From contig OY829541.1 of the NCBI GenBank assembly GCA_963691705.1, forward strand, positions 14,254,564-14,318,563: DNA of 64,000 bases. Direction: 5' to 3'. The translations under genes and the position numbers were made by a program. Positions 10,158 through 20,460 of the stretch are shown here, in pieces. Source of the stretch: Viola odorata (lineage: Eukaryota > Streptophyta > Magnoliopsida > Malpighiales > Violaceae). Numbering within the stretch: the stretch's first letter is position 1; each line of letters begins with the position of its first letter. The notes beneath the pieces were generated by a model that searched no databases, had not been told where the DNA came from, and saw nothing but the letters and a program-made list of their open reading frames with translations.

Positions 10158-12284
10158 ATGCGTAAGACTAGAGCTACCAGGGGTTTTCAGAGACCCTTAG
10201 ATCCAGAGATCGAAAGAACACACAGTATTTTTTCGTGCTCGACGGTTCTGAGGGCCGAATTAGAGGGTCATGGTATCTCTTTTCCCCCTAACTATTCCAT
10301 TATCATCCCTAAGGACGATCTACGACTTCACGATCTACTGTGGGGAAAATATAGGCTGGTTTACTTTAAAATGTTCCTTTATGGCTTTCGCTTTCCAGTT
10401 CATACTTCTGTAGAAAAGTTGTTGCGCCAATATGATCTTAATCCCGCTCAGATAACTCCTTCTTCTTGGTGTGGGATATATGCCTTTCTTCGTGCTTGAA
10501 AATTCTTCAGCCTAAGTTGTCGCAACTGCTTAGTCGATATCGCCCCAAGGTGGAATGATGCGTTTGTGCAGTCGTTTTGGCAGAGGTTTTAGGTCTTTGA
10601 GGAAACTGTGGCTGATTGGAAGAGCAGTTTCTTCATTCTCGAACTGCCTTCCCGTTTGTGGCGCGGGGGCTTTAATCGAGATATTACTAGTGTTGCCTGG
10701 GTAAATCTAGTAGTGTTGTCTAGGGATGAGTTAGCTCATGCTAACGCCTTACTAGAGATAGATACGTCTTTCCGTATTCAGGAATTCACTTTGTACAAGC
10801 ATCTAGAAGAGTGCGTTATAGGTGAGTTTTTCTCTTTTCACGTTATCACTTTGATTTACTTGTTGTTCTGACATATTTCCTTGACAGAAAACGCTGAGGG
10901 TCAATCATCTAGAGGGAATGATGCTCCTTTGAATGTGGTGCCCCTCCAAACGCTACCAGCTTCTCCACCACCTGGGGATTCCGGCCATCAACGTACTTTA
11001 CCAAAGAAGAGGAGAACTAAGACAGTCGCAAGGGGTGGGCGCGGTATCCCTGCTCGAACTTCTCATTTCCTTGACAATTGGTTACCGGTTCGGGGCAGAG
11101 GAGTAACTTTGGGTCGACCTGTAACTATGATAACTGACAGCAATAGCGAGGATATGGATATCGGGACAGAGCATCGCCATGCTTCCGCCACTCAACGGAA
11201 GAAGCTCATAATGGAGAAAGATGGTCAGGCTACTGGGATTTTTTCAAAAAAGGTTGACGAAGTCCCCATCATGAGTGTTGACATTTCTACTGTGGCGAGT
11301 ACTTCTCAAGTGGCAAAGGTTACTGAGGCGTCAACTATCATTCCTCCAATGGTCACAGAGGCTCCGTTGACGGCAGATTCACCTCTGCCGACTAATGCCC
11401 CCGACTCTCCCATTTCTTCCTGCATTCATAACGTGGTAGTGCCAGCTCCCAGCTCAAGCATGCTTCCTGACCCACTGACGGGGGGTCCTCAACCATTATT
11501 CTTTACTTTCATTTCGGGTGTTGATAGTCTTGCCAAGAGTTCCGCTCCCTCCATTATCGCCAATCTTTCCCCTCAGGGTCCTCAAGGGGTTCCTTCTTAC
11601 CGGTTGGATTTGTCAGCCTTTGGCACTAGCGGGCTTCATGCCTTAGGGGTGTCGAACCCGTTATTGGGAGATCAACCGATGACCTTCCTAGTAGGTGAGA
11701 TATTTGGCTCTACTAAGGTTAAAGAAGAGTTGTTGCGACTTTCTCCCGATATTCAGCACGCGCATGTTCTAAATGATGCACTGGCCAGCTTCCGCAAAGT
11801 GCATTACTTTCTTAAGGCTCATGGTGATAAGCTTCGAGGATCACCCGACTCAAAAGAGCAACTGGAAGCCGCTTTGACTAAAGTGAAGGAGTTAACGCGA
11901 CTTCAGAATTGTACCTTAGCGGAACTGAACGATTGCCACGTTGAACTTGCAAGGGAAAAGTCTAAGGGGAAAGCCAAAGTTGAATTTTTAGAGGCGGAGT
12001 TGGTGGCGGCTGACAAGAAAAATTCTCTTCTTTCTAAAGAGATATCGGCTTGCAATGCGGATTTAGAAAAGGTTCCCTCAAAGATACGCTGGTGGAAGAA
12101 AAAGACTATGTGGGCCTTTACTACCGGATTCGCGGACTACTATCGTAGTAGGAATTTTGATCCTGCTAAGATAGCCGATTATGCCTCTGAAAGAATGAAT
12201 GAGATAGACGAGAGCGAAGAAGGTTTTCTTTCTTCAGGAGAGGAAAAGGGAGGTAACGGCGGCGATACTGAGGCGCTCCCGTAA
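10158..12284 (+). pseudogene. Tat-L gene C: two-exon protein with PF04195-like domain and coiled coil
   Basis: Exon 1 (10158-10821) starts at ATG ('MRKTRATRGF'). Its middle, 'MFLYGFRFPVH...LNPAQITPSSWCGIYAFL', resembles the putative gypsy-type transposon domain (PF04195). A 66-bp intron (10822-10887) joins it to exon 2, a long open frame to TAA at 12282-12284 with a basic stretch ('KKRRTK'), a Ser/Pro-rich middle and a coiled-coil tail. Tat-R gene C has the same architecture. Breaks: relative to Tat-R about 42 bp are missing at 10497, creating a TGA there, and a TAG sits near 10588; the frame resumes in register. Exon 2 is fully open for about 465 codons. Domain by pattern recognition; molecular role unknown. 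Confidence 0.6.
10822..10887 (+). other. Intron of Tat-L gene C (66 bp)
   Basis: Donor G|GTGAGT and acceptor TTCCTTGACAG, with a T-rich interior. Reading across it joins '...EECVI' to 'ENAEGQ' in phase. Tat-R has an intron at the same position (45951-45869, 83 bp) with GTGAGT and CTCCCAG. In both copies read-through of the intron ends in a stop or leaves the exon-2 frame without an ATG. Confidence 0.65.
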
Positions 12285-12800
12285 TTAGATGGTGCTGATG
12301 TCACAGAGAACGTCAAAGACTCCACCCATCTTCATTAATTGCTATCCTTTTTTTCTTCACACATTGATGTAATTCAATTTGTAATAATTAATAACGCTTT
12401 CCTTGTAATAACGTCTAGCATTCTCCTTTAAATAGCGATTGATCTTTGTCACGTTATCCCTTTCCTTTGCGTTATCTCGACAGTTGCTAGTGGAGTTAAC
12501 GCTGCGCCGTGTTATCTTGGTCTCCGCATTATTGCGCCTGTCTTGGTTTGAAAATTGACTCCACTTTTTTAGAGCATTTAATGCTTAAGATTCCCTTATT
12601 AATGCGCGAAGGGAGTCATGATGGCTAGAATACACGTGTCTGTTTGTGGAGGCCCTAGGGGTTGGCGTGCCCTAGGAATTAGTAAGATCGAAGCGTCTTC
12701 TCTCTTCCCTAGAATCATACTCATTGCTTGCGTCTTTTCTTTGTAACGCGTCACATACGTGATGACTGTTACAACAGTCATTTTGTCTAACTGCTAGGGT
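12285..12800. other. Intergenic spacer between Tat-L genes C and D
   Basis: About 520 bp with no supported gene. It is AT-rich with repeated 'AACG/GTTATC' words, as in the LTR, and would hold the 3' end of gene C and the gene D promoter. Confidence 0.5.
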
Positions 12801-12806
12801 TATAAA
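12801..12806 (+). promoter_or_regulatory. TATA box of Tat-L gene D
   Basis: TATAAA in 'GCTAGGGTTATAAAACCC', 174 bp before the gene D ATG. Tat-R has 'CAGGGTTATATATGATG' about 173 bp before its ATG (44417-44422). Context and spacing are conserved. Confidence 0.6.
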
Positions 12807-12974
12807 ACCCAACACATGTTTCTTTTTCTCTCTTTTGTTATTCTATTTTCTCTTCACCTTCTCAAGCCGACTGGTGTTTCTTATTTCCATCATCTGGGCG
12901 TTCTGAGTTTCTCTCCCAGAAAGGTATTTCTATCCTCATCTGTCATCTTCTTTATCTTTTCTTTATTTTTCGCC

Positions 12975-15384
12975 ATGGCTAGAACTCGCCGTTCTCGGCC
13001 CAAGTCTGTTCATGAGGAAAAAATTGAGAATATTGTTACCACTATCACCTCCACAACCATACTTCAAGAACATTTAACCAAACACAATGCCCATATTCTC
13101 GAGGATTGTAGGGTTTCTATTACCCCTGATTCAATGCGCCTTAATAGCGTATTATCCGGCAACAGTAGGCTTTTATATGCCAAGATGTTTGGCTATGGCT
13201 TCCAGTTTCCTCTTGATTCTTTCATTGAAAGGTTGTTTATTGCTCTGGATGTGAATCCTGTTCAGTTAACTCCCAACGCGTACTGTTGCGTTTACGCGTT
13301 TCTAGAACTCTGTAAATACAAAGGGATTAACTCTACTTCCCTTTTATTACTTAAATCACTTTTTCAACTGTATAGCCGTAGGGTGTGCTAGCGATATCGC
13401 CCCGTTATGACGATGACTCACTTAAACTCTTCACCTTGAAGCTCCTGCACCTTGAGTCTTCCATTGAAAATTGGAAAAATGAATTTTTTGTCATCGAATT
13501 GCCTAGCCCCCGGTGGCGGACCGATTTTAATCGCAATACCCGAGATAGTGCCTGGGTTCTACGGGGGGCTCTTTCTCAACCTGAGCAAGGCTGGTTAGAC
13601 AAGATGCTCGAATTGGACATCAGCGTTCACACTCGCAACCTGGCGTGCGGGACTGATATTCGAGCCTGTGTTGAGAGTGAGTGTTGTGTCATTTTCTCTG
13701 TAATTTCATGCGATACTAACACTAACGTTATATCGTGATTGTGCAGTTCCTGAGCCTGATTGGAAGCTTGAAAGTGTTAGGAGGCGGGAAAGAAGGGCTC
13801 TAAGAAGAAGGGAGAAAGAAGAAGCCGTTGTCGCTGCCGCTGCTAATCCAGTCGTACCACCCACTGTGACTATAAATCCCGTCCAAGCGCCTTCTTCTTT
13901 GGTCGGTGAGGGAATTGCCACCATTCTCGTTTCTATTCCGGTTGTACCCATTGTTGTCGCTTTTGCTCAAGCGTCTTCTTCCCGAGTTCTCACAAAAAAG
14001 AAAAAGAAGAAGAAGACAAGACACGTTGCCGCCCTTACTCCACCTTCAAATGCGGCGGCTTCTTCGGAGGTGCCGGTTAGCGATATTGTCACTATAGGCA
14101 TTTCTTTCATGATTGCGTTATCTCGCCCATTGCTTCTTAACGCTCTTTAGTATTTTCCTTTTGGTTTCTTACCCTTTTCAACGTTTCTTTCTGTAGGATA
14201 CCGCTGTCACCTCTGCCCACTTGTCGCCAACAGACAACATGGACTTGTCCCATGTGCTTCGACATCCTGAGAAGAGGTCGCGACTTGACGGGGAAAATGC
14301 GAACTTGCCAATGGGCCCCGTTATTAATGAAGGGGGGAATGCTAGAGTTTTTGCTTCAATGATGCCTTCTGGCGGTCAGTCCTCTGACCCTTTGGGGACT
14401 GTGGGCGTTTCTGAGCCCTTTGATGCTTCGCCCAATTCCTTTGACTCGGCGCTTCCTCCTTCCTTCTCCCATGTCATGGGCTTTAATGAGGACTTAACGG
14501 GGGGCCGTTTTTTGACCTTTCAATCTCCTGGTTCCTTTGGGCTTCACGAGGGCGCTTCTTCTGCTCAACCTCCATCTCCAACTAATCTATTTTTTGTTCC
14601 CTCCAATGCCTCGATGTATAGGACTGATGGGGTTATTGTGCCCCATCTCATGGACGATTTGAGTTCGATATCTGAGTCTGGTCCCATTAGTCATCAACTT
14701 GACTTGAGTAACTTACACAGATCTAGGTTTGTGGCTGTTGGGGGTGATAGTTCCACCACGGTTTCTTCCTTCTTAGCCACTTACGCGTTAACGACCCCTG
14801 AGAAGGAGGAGGCGCTTCTTTCTCGGACTACTGAGGAGCAAATGAGTTTATTGCGTTCCACCTTATTCTCTTCTTTCTCCCAGTTTCATTACTGGTCCCA
14901 GCATATGTCGCACAAGGTTGCCTCTCTTACCTCTACCTCCGATAGGCTTTATGTCGCTCATCGTCAGCTTTCCGAAGAGCTTGCCAAGGAGCAAGAAGAA
15001 AAGAAGAAACTATCGGGGGAATGGTAGAAGTTGGTGTTAACCTTGGCGATGGCCAAGAAGGACTTGAAGGATGCAAGAGAGCAAGAGGCTGCCAGGGTGG
15101 TTGATCTTGACGCTGCTCTGACGGCAGAGAGGGCTAAGAATGTCGTGCTGGAGGAAGAGAAGGCGGCATTGAAAGAGGAAAAAACCGCACTGGAGAGGGA
15201 GTCGGCAGAAAGGCGCAAATGGTATATTGAAACAACCGCCGACATCATGTTTGACTGCTTTGTGTAGATTCATGGGGAGGAGGTATACCATGCTGACGCC
15301 CTTATTGACACTTTTCGAGAGAGGTCAGGGATCCTTACGGAGGATCATTTCCGCTGGGCAAAGACGGGGGGCCGCAAAGGGTAG
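12975..15384 (+). pseudogene. Tat-L gene D: three-exon paralogue of gene C
   Basis: ATG at 12975 ('MARTRRSRPK'). Exon 1 (12975-13676) carries 'LNSVLSGNSRLLYAKMFGYGFQFP' and 'LTPNAYCCVYAFL', clearly homologous to gene C and to the PF04195 pattern. Intron 1 is 13677-13746. Exon 2 (13747 to about 14093) is Arg/Lys-rich, with a lysine run. Intron 2 ends at TTTCTGTAG (14196). Exon 3 (14197-15384) starts with a segment matching Tat-R ('HPEKRSR' versus 'ERQKRAR'), then a Ser/Pro-rich region and a Lys/Glu coiled coil. Breaks: one missing G near 13383 shifts exon 1, TAG occurs at 15025 and 15265, and the intron-2 donor has lost its GT. Likely nuclear by its basic content; role unknown. Confidence 0.6.
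13677..13746 (+). other. Intron 1 of Tat-L gene D (70 bp)
   Basis: Donor GTGAGTGTTG, acceptor TTGTGCAG. Tat-R intron 1 (43526-43458, 69 bp) has GTGAGCG and ACTATGCAG at the same place; both are followed by a 'VPxPxW' peptide. Length, position and splice signals are conserved. Confidence 0.7.
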
Positions 15385-16310
15385 GGGGATAGTGAGATTT
15401 CCGCGCAATAGACATTTTTGTCATCCTCCCTTGAATATCGGGTGCCACCCATTTTTGTTTTTGGCTCTTGGAGGTTTTCTAATTTTGTAACCCTTCAAGG
15501 GTTTTTTAAACAATTATCACGTGTATATGTATTCTGCTTGCTATTTCCCTTTGTAGTTGTCCTCTTTCACTCCGTCCCCCTTTTCTTCAAGCTCCCATGA
15601 TAAAATAGCGGCATCGATGATACCTTGATGATGTTGATAATAAGCCTAAGGGCCGCTTGCAAGGCTGTTGTCATAACACAGCAGGGTGACGGGATTCCAA
15701 CGGAAAACAGGATAACCATAACACTGCCATTTAGTTCGTAGAATCATAAATACTGATAATGGATATTGTGCAAGACATTGCGACATGACTTAATCATGCA
15801 CATTTCCATGTCAAGGTAGAATAACGTCGCTTAGCAGATAGCTCCAGAAATATAACTCACAACCGTATATGTTTTCGAACCGACGATATCCTTTCCAGAG
15901 GTGTTATAGCCTCAAATACTACTATAATCTTCGTTGAAGAAATAATCCAATCGATAAAGCATCATCCAAGATGAGTATCTTCATAACGATACCGCGGTTC
16001 TCCTGACGGTATTTCGCAAATTCAGGCGATAAAAACGTTGGCCGTTACTGATAGGCCACATAATGCTACCGCATGTGCAGGTGTCAATCTCCTCATTGTT
16101 TCCGCAATGTCCCTGCACATTCTCAATTGTTGTTTTAGACCGTCAGTAAAATACCATACAATAACAAACATTAGTCACCGTTGGGAGCCTTCGCGCGTCC
16201 TCGTCGAGGTGTCACCAGCACCACTCCTATCGCTTTCTCAACCAACCAACTTCACCAGGCATTTCCCTTCTGGTTACTCGCTGGGATATCGTGATTTTTT
16301 CATATTTCCA
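15385..16310. other. Non-coding stretch between gene D and the repeat array (Tat-L)
   Basis: About 925 bp with only short shadow frames and no motif I recognise. The Tat-R equivalent (about 41491-41960) is roughly half as long and not obviously alignable. Confidence 0.5.
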
Positions 16311-16317
16311 CGATCGA

Positions 16318-16832
16318 CCTGGAATGTGCCTCATCTTAGTGAGCCGTCTGATCAAGACCGACCATCACAAGGGTAGGATTTTCACTTCCAGGCATTGATA
16401 CCTCACATCTTGGAATCGTGCCTCGTCTTAGTGTGCCATCTATATTAGCCCGGTTATCACAAGGATAGGATTTTCACTTCCAGGATGGAGTTACTATCTC
16501 TCTGGGGCGTGCCTCACCTTAGTGAACCGTCTATGTTAGCTCGGTTATCACAAGGATAGGATTTTTACTCCCAGAGATGCCGGGATGTGCCTCGTCTTAG
16601 TGGGCCGCCTATGTTAGCACGGTTGCCACAAGGATGGGACTTTTCACTCCCGGGGGTATCGGGGCGTGCCTCATCTTAGTGGGCCACCTGCGTTAGCAAG
16701 GTTACCATAAGGATATGACTTTTCACTCCCAACACTAGGTTTTTAGGTATGCCAGGGCGTGCCTCTTCTTAGTGAGTCGTCTGATCAGGACCGGCCATCA
16801 CAAGGATAGGACTTTTCACTCCTGGCACCCTT
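16318..16832 (-). repeat. Six tandem ~80-bp units between pol and the antisense cassette (Tat-L)
   Basis: Each unit contains, on the element's sense strand, 'GTGAAAATCCTATCCTTGTG' followed by a variable segment and 'AAGACGAGGCACG'. The two outer units carry a 'TGGCCGGTCCTGATCAGAC'-type segment; the four inner ones carry 'AACCGTGCTAACATAGACGG'-type segments. Tat-R has the same six-unit array with the same outer/inner pattern (41000-41490). Confidence 0.85.
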
Positions 16833-16937
16833 TATCATCTGCACACAATCAGCCACAAAACACACAAGAATATTCTCTATTCGAGTGTTAACACAAGGTA
16901 GGACTGGCGTTAGCAAAACGTGTAGAGATATATCAAA

Positions 16938-17020
16938 TTCTAGCGTGGTATAATTTCAAACGAGCTATGTTCCAAGAGTTGGGTAAGGGAGTACCGTCAA
17001 GTGTTTCCAAGTGATGTGAT
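16938..17020 (-). pseudogene. pol: C-terminal end of Tat-L pol, cut off by a foreign fragment
   Basis: On the minus strand the sequence matches the last ~27 codons of Tat-R pol, around 'NSWNIARLKLY'. It is separated from the rest of Tat-L pol by the 17021-18171 insertion. 16833-16937 is the short untranslated piece that joins it to the repeat array. Confidence 0.7.
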
Positions 17021-18171
17021 GCGTTCCTTAGTGGCTAGAACGACTCTTGAGATCGTTGTCCGATGACGTGGGTTTCAATGCGGAATTGAACTCTAAGAAG
17101 ACACGTGAACCTTCAAGTCGCAATGCTTGGCAATCCACGTCGAATCCCTTGAGGATCTTGCGTCAAACCCTTGAACATCCAAATCGCAATGCTTGGCAAT
17201 CTAAAGACGGATGACTCAATGAAAGGTGCTTTCAAGTTTTACTTGACAAGCTAATCGAATTCACGAAACTCAATTAGTTGCAAGGTTCATCAAGAACAAG
17301 TGGATAAAGATCCAAAGCAATCTACTTTCAATTTCAATAATCAAAGTCTTCCCAATTACAAAGTAGGTGGCTCCCTTTTAAGGATGCGCCAAACCCTAAT
17401 TCCAAAAATGGAAACTAGTTTAGTTTCTAAATAATGACTTAAACGAAAATGGCAACAAGCCACCCTTCCAAATAAGTTCTGAAACCCTAAAATAATATAA
17501 ATAAAGTCTACTAAATAGGATAGAAGTGCAGGCGCCGCCGTTTAGGTCAAAAGGCCCAAGTGGCTTTGCTTGCGGGTCCGTCGAATCACATTTTAAGGAA
17601 ACAAGGCGTTTTCCTTATTCCCTCGAGCGTTCCCACTGAAATTTAGAGGGAATCTTCCTAACACATAGATGAAGTGCTGGGCTGAATATTGGGCGAGGAA
17701 ATATGCTCCAATCTTCAAAAGGCTCGGCAGTGGCTTTCGCTATCTAATGCGGGCTTGTGATTTGGGCCTGTCCCAAATCCTTCGAGCGTTTCTCCTGATT
17801 CTTGGCCTGAACTCCTCTCTTGTATTATAAATGATCATGGCTTGGTCAAAAATGGGAGAAGGCACTGATGGACCTAAAGGTCCGAGGTGGCCATGTTTGA
17901 CCCATCCGTGGGCGTGCAGATTAAGGTCACGAGGTGCGGCTGGGGCTCGCGCAAGCTGGCTCCCTCCGAGGCTGTCTCTGCCTTTAGCTCCATGTGAATG
18001 AGGCTGCTGAGTCTCGTCTGCAGGACTCGGGCCCTTGAGCGGGTGATCGGGCCCGAGGGCGGCAAAGGAAGGTTTGCGGCTACTGCTCTAGGGCTGGCTC
18101 GCGGCTTTGAGCGGGTAGGACTAGTTCGGGACCTTGAGTGGATGATCGATCCTGTGGTCCTCAGGATCGTA
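17021..18171 (-). mobile_element. Foreign LTR-retroelement fragment inside Tat-L pol
   Basis: Absent from Tat-R at the same point, where pol is continuous. On the minus strand it begins with a frame (about 18160-17874) holding 'PSGPITRSRARVLQTRL', a linker motif of plant retroelement polyproteins, then 'ATTTATAATAC' (a TATA-like box near 17830) and non-coding sequence to 17021. It looks like the end of a coding region plus part of an LTR. Clean TG...CA ends and a 5-bp duplication could not be found, so it may be truncated. Confidence 0.5.
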
Positions 18172-19440
18172 TCAATATGCTCCCTTTTTAATAACGCGGG
18201 TGATGCAGTATGGGCCGTCCCAGTTCGGACTGTTTCTCCCCACACGCTGTCCAGCTGCTCGTTTGTCTCTGAGTACCAAGTCTCCTACTTTCATCAACCG
18301 CTCCTTGATGCGTCGGTTGTGATAACGCGCCATTTTTTGTTTATAATGTAGCATTTTCAGGAGGGTTTCCTCATGTAGTTCTGCTAACGCATCGAGGTTC
18401 GCTCGCAACTTATCCTCGTATAACTCTTCTTTGAAGTATGCTACTCGTAGGCTCAGAGTACCGATTTCTACCGGTGTGACGGCTTCAGTGCCGAAAGCCA
18501 ACGCGAAAGGTGTTTCTCTGGTGCTGGTCTTAACGGTCATGCAGTATGCCCACATCACATACGACAGCTCGTCTGCCCATTTCTTTTTGGACCCTTCTAG
18601 GTTTTTCTTAATATCAATAAGAATGCTTCGGTTGGTCACCTCCGCCTGACCGTTGGTCTGTGGGTGAGCCACGGAAGAGAATCTTTGCTCGATTTAGAAT
18701 TCCGTGCATTGGTCTCTAAAGAATTAACTGGTGAATTGTGTCTCGTTATCGCTGACTAGCACGTGGGGTACACCGAACCGCATTATAACTTGATGTTTGA
18801 AGAAATGCCAAATTTTTTCTATTGTGATGTTGGCCACCACTTCCGCTTCCGCCCATTTCGTGAAGTAGTCCACCGCCACGACCACGAATTTTAGCTAAGA
18901 CCTTGCCTTTGGAAACGGGCGTAGGATATCGATCCCCCATTTCGCAAAAGGACAAGGAGCCACAATTTCAGAGATTTCCGTGACGGGTTGTCGAGGAATC
19001 TTGCAGAACTCCTGACATTTCTGACAAGTTTGTACGTAATTGTGGCAATCCCTATGAATAGTAGGCCAATAAAATCTCGACCTGAAAACTTGTGCGGCCA
19101 AGGTACCGCATGATGCATGCATGCCACATATTCCTTCATGGATTTCTCGTAAGGTATGAAGACCCTCTTGTTCCATTATACACTTGGCAGCTGGGTGAGA
19201 AAAACATCTCCTAACCAATTCCCCGTCATAATACGTACACCGTGCTGCTTGTTTCAGCACTTTTTTCCTCTCGGCGTTATCTGTAGGAAACTCCTCATGT
19301 TTCAAGTATTTTATTATGGGGATTCGCTAGTCGTTTTCAGTTTCTTCAACGCAAAGCGACGCTTGTTCCTCCATGAAGGAAGGCACGAATATTTCTCGAT
19401 ATTACACACCCTTAGGTATGGACGCTTCCGGGTTCGCTGC
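18172..19440 (-). pseudogene. pol: Tat-L integrase (pol), degraded
   Basis: Minus-strand frames 19305-18895 and 18672-18172 encode the integrase. The HHCC zinc region is present ('HEGICGMH...TCQKCQEF'), then 'KWGIDIL', and after a stop-rich gap the distal core and tail ('HPQTNGQAEVTNR', 'ETPFALAFGTEAV', 'NWDGPY'). The 'VSDN' catalytic Asp region lies in the gap 18673-18894, where stops interrupt. It aligns end to end with Tat-R (39002-40912). It cannot be functional. Confidence 0.8.
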
Positions 19441-19538
19441 AAGTTTGGTAAGGTTATCTGCCTCAGCGTTATCCTCTCGAGGGATATGCTCAAAACTAAC
19501 TTGCATACCACTTTGCTTTATTTCCAACAGCTCGCGTT

Positions 19539-20363
19539 TCACTTTAACAAGATATTGAACCATGATGGGCTCTCTGGCTTGATATTTCCTAAGACTTGGT
19601 CTATTATCAACTTGGAATCTTTACAGATCTTTAGTCGCAAGTCTCCCATCATTACCGTATCATGCATGGCTTTGGTGGAGAAGCTTATTCCTATTCTAAG
19701 TCCAGCCAGTAATGCCTCATACTCCGCCGCGTTATTGGACAATGGCTGCAGGATTCTGATGGCATATCGTATCTGTATGTCGTGCGGCCCGATTATGAAG
19801 ATTCTGACTCCGGCTAGTTCTTGATTCTTGGCTCCATCCACGTGGATGACCCACAAATCAGTGTAGGTTTCAGGGAACGGGAGATCCAAGTCATCTTTTT
19901 CTTCTTCAGGTAGGTCTGTCAATGGATCTTGCGTAAAAGTGCACTCAACTATGAAGTCTGCTAAGACTTGAGCTTTTACAGATGGTCGGGCTTTATACTG
20001 CAACCCATATTGTTCGAGTTCAATGGCCCAAATCAGAATTCTTCTTGAAGACTCAGGTTTCTGAAATATCCTTTTCAAAGGTTGGTCTGTAAGTACGATG
20101 ACGGGGTGGGCCTAGAAATATCTATCCATTTTCCGCGTGCCCTGTATTAACGCAAACGCTATTTTCTCAATGCGGGAGTATCGCAGCTCGACATCTTTCA
20201 AAACATGGCTCACGAAGTACACCGGGTGGTGTGTGTGGTTGTCGTCTCGCACAAGGACAACACTAACCACTTCATCAGCAACCCCAAGGTATAAGTACAG
20301 GATGTCGCCCGGTTCTGGTCTTGTTAACACCAAGTCAGACGATAAATAGGCTTTTTGGCCCAT
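19539..20363 (-). pseudogene. pol: Tat-L RNase H and connection region (pol), degraded
   Basis: Frames 20363-20112 and 20078-19539 match Tat-R RT connection and RNase H: 'SDLVLTRPE', 'RKMDRYF', 'IWAIELEQYGLQYKARP', then 'VIHVDGAKNQELAG', 'NNAAEYEALLAGLRIG' and 'KDSKLIIDQVLG' (the RNase H Asp-Glu-Asp positions). Tat-R has a TAG after 'IELEQ' where this copy has Tyr, so that stop is not ancestral. Frame changes separate the pieces. Confidence 0.8.
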
Positions 20364-20460
20364 AAATGCCTCTTCACATTCTGTTCTCCACCTAAAAAGG
20401 GTTTTTTTTAAGTATGACCTTGAAAAATGGGAGGCATCTCTCGCCTTGCTTAGAAATAAA

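Noticed and set aside
12816..12974. In-frame ATG at 12816 upstream of gene D in Tat-L
   Set aside because: It lies 15 bp after the TATA box and encodes a hydrophobic leader absent from Tat-R; treated as 5' untranslated sequence.
16318..16832. CRISPR-like array (repeat-spacer appearance)
   Set aside because: Units are ~80 bp with variable but related inner segments, in a plant retroelement, with no cas genes; ordinary minisatellite.
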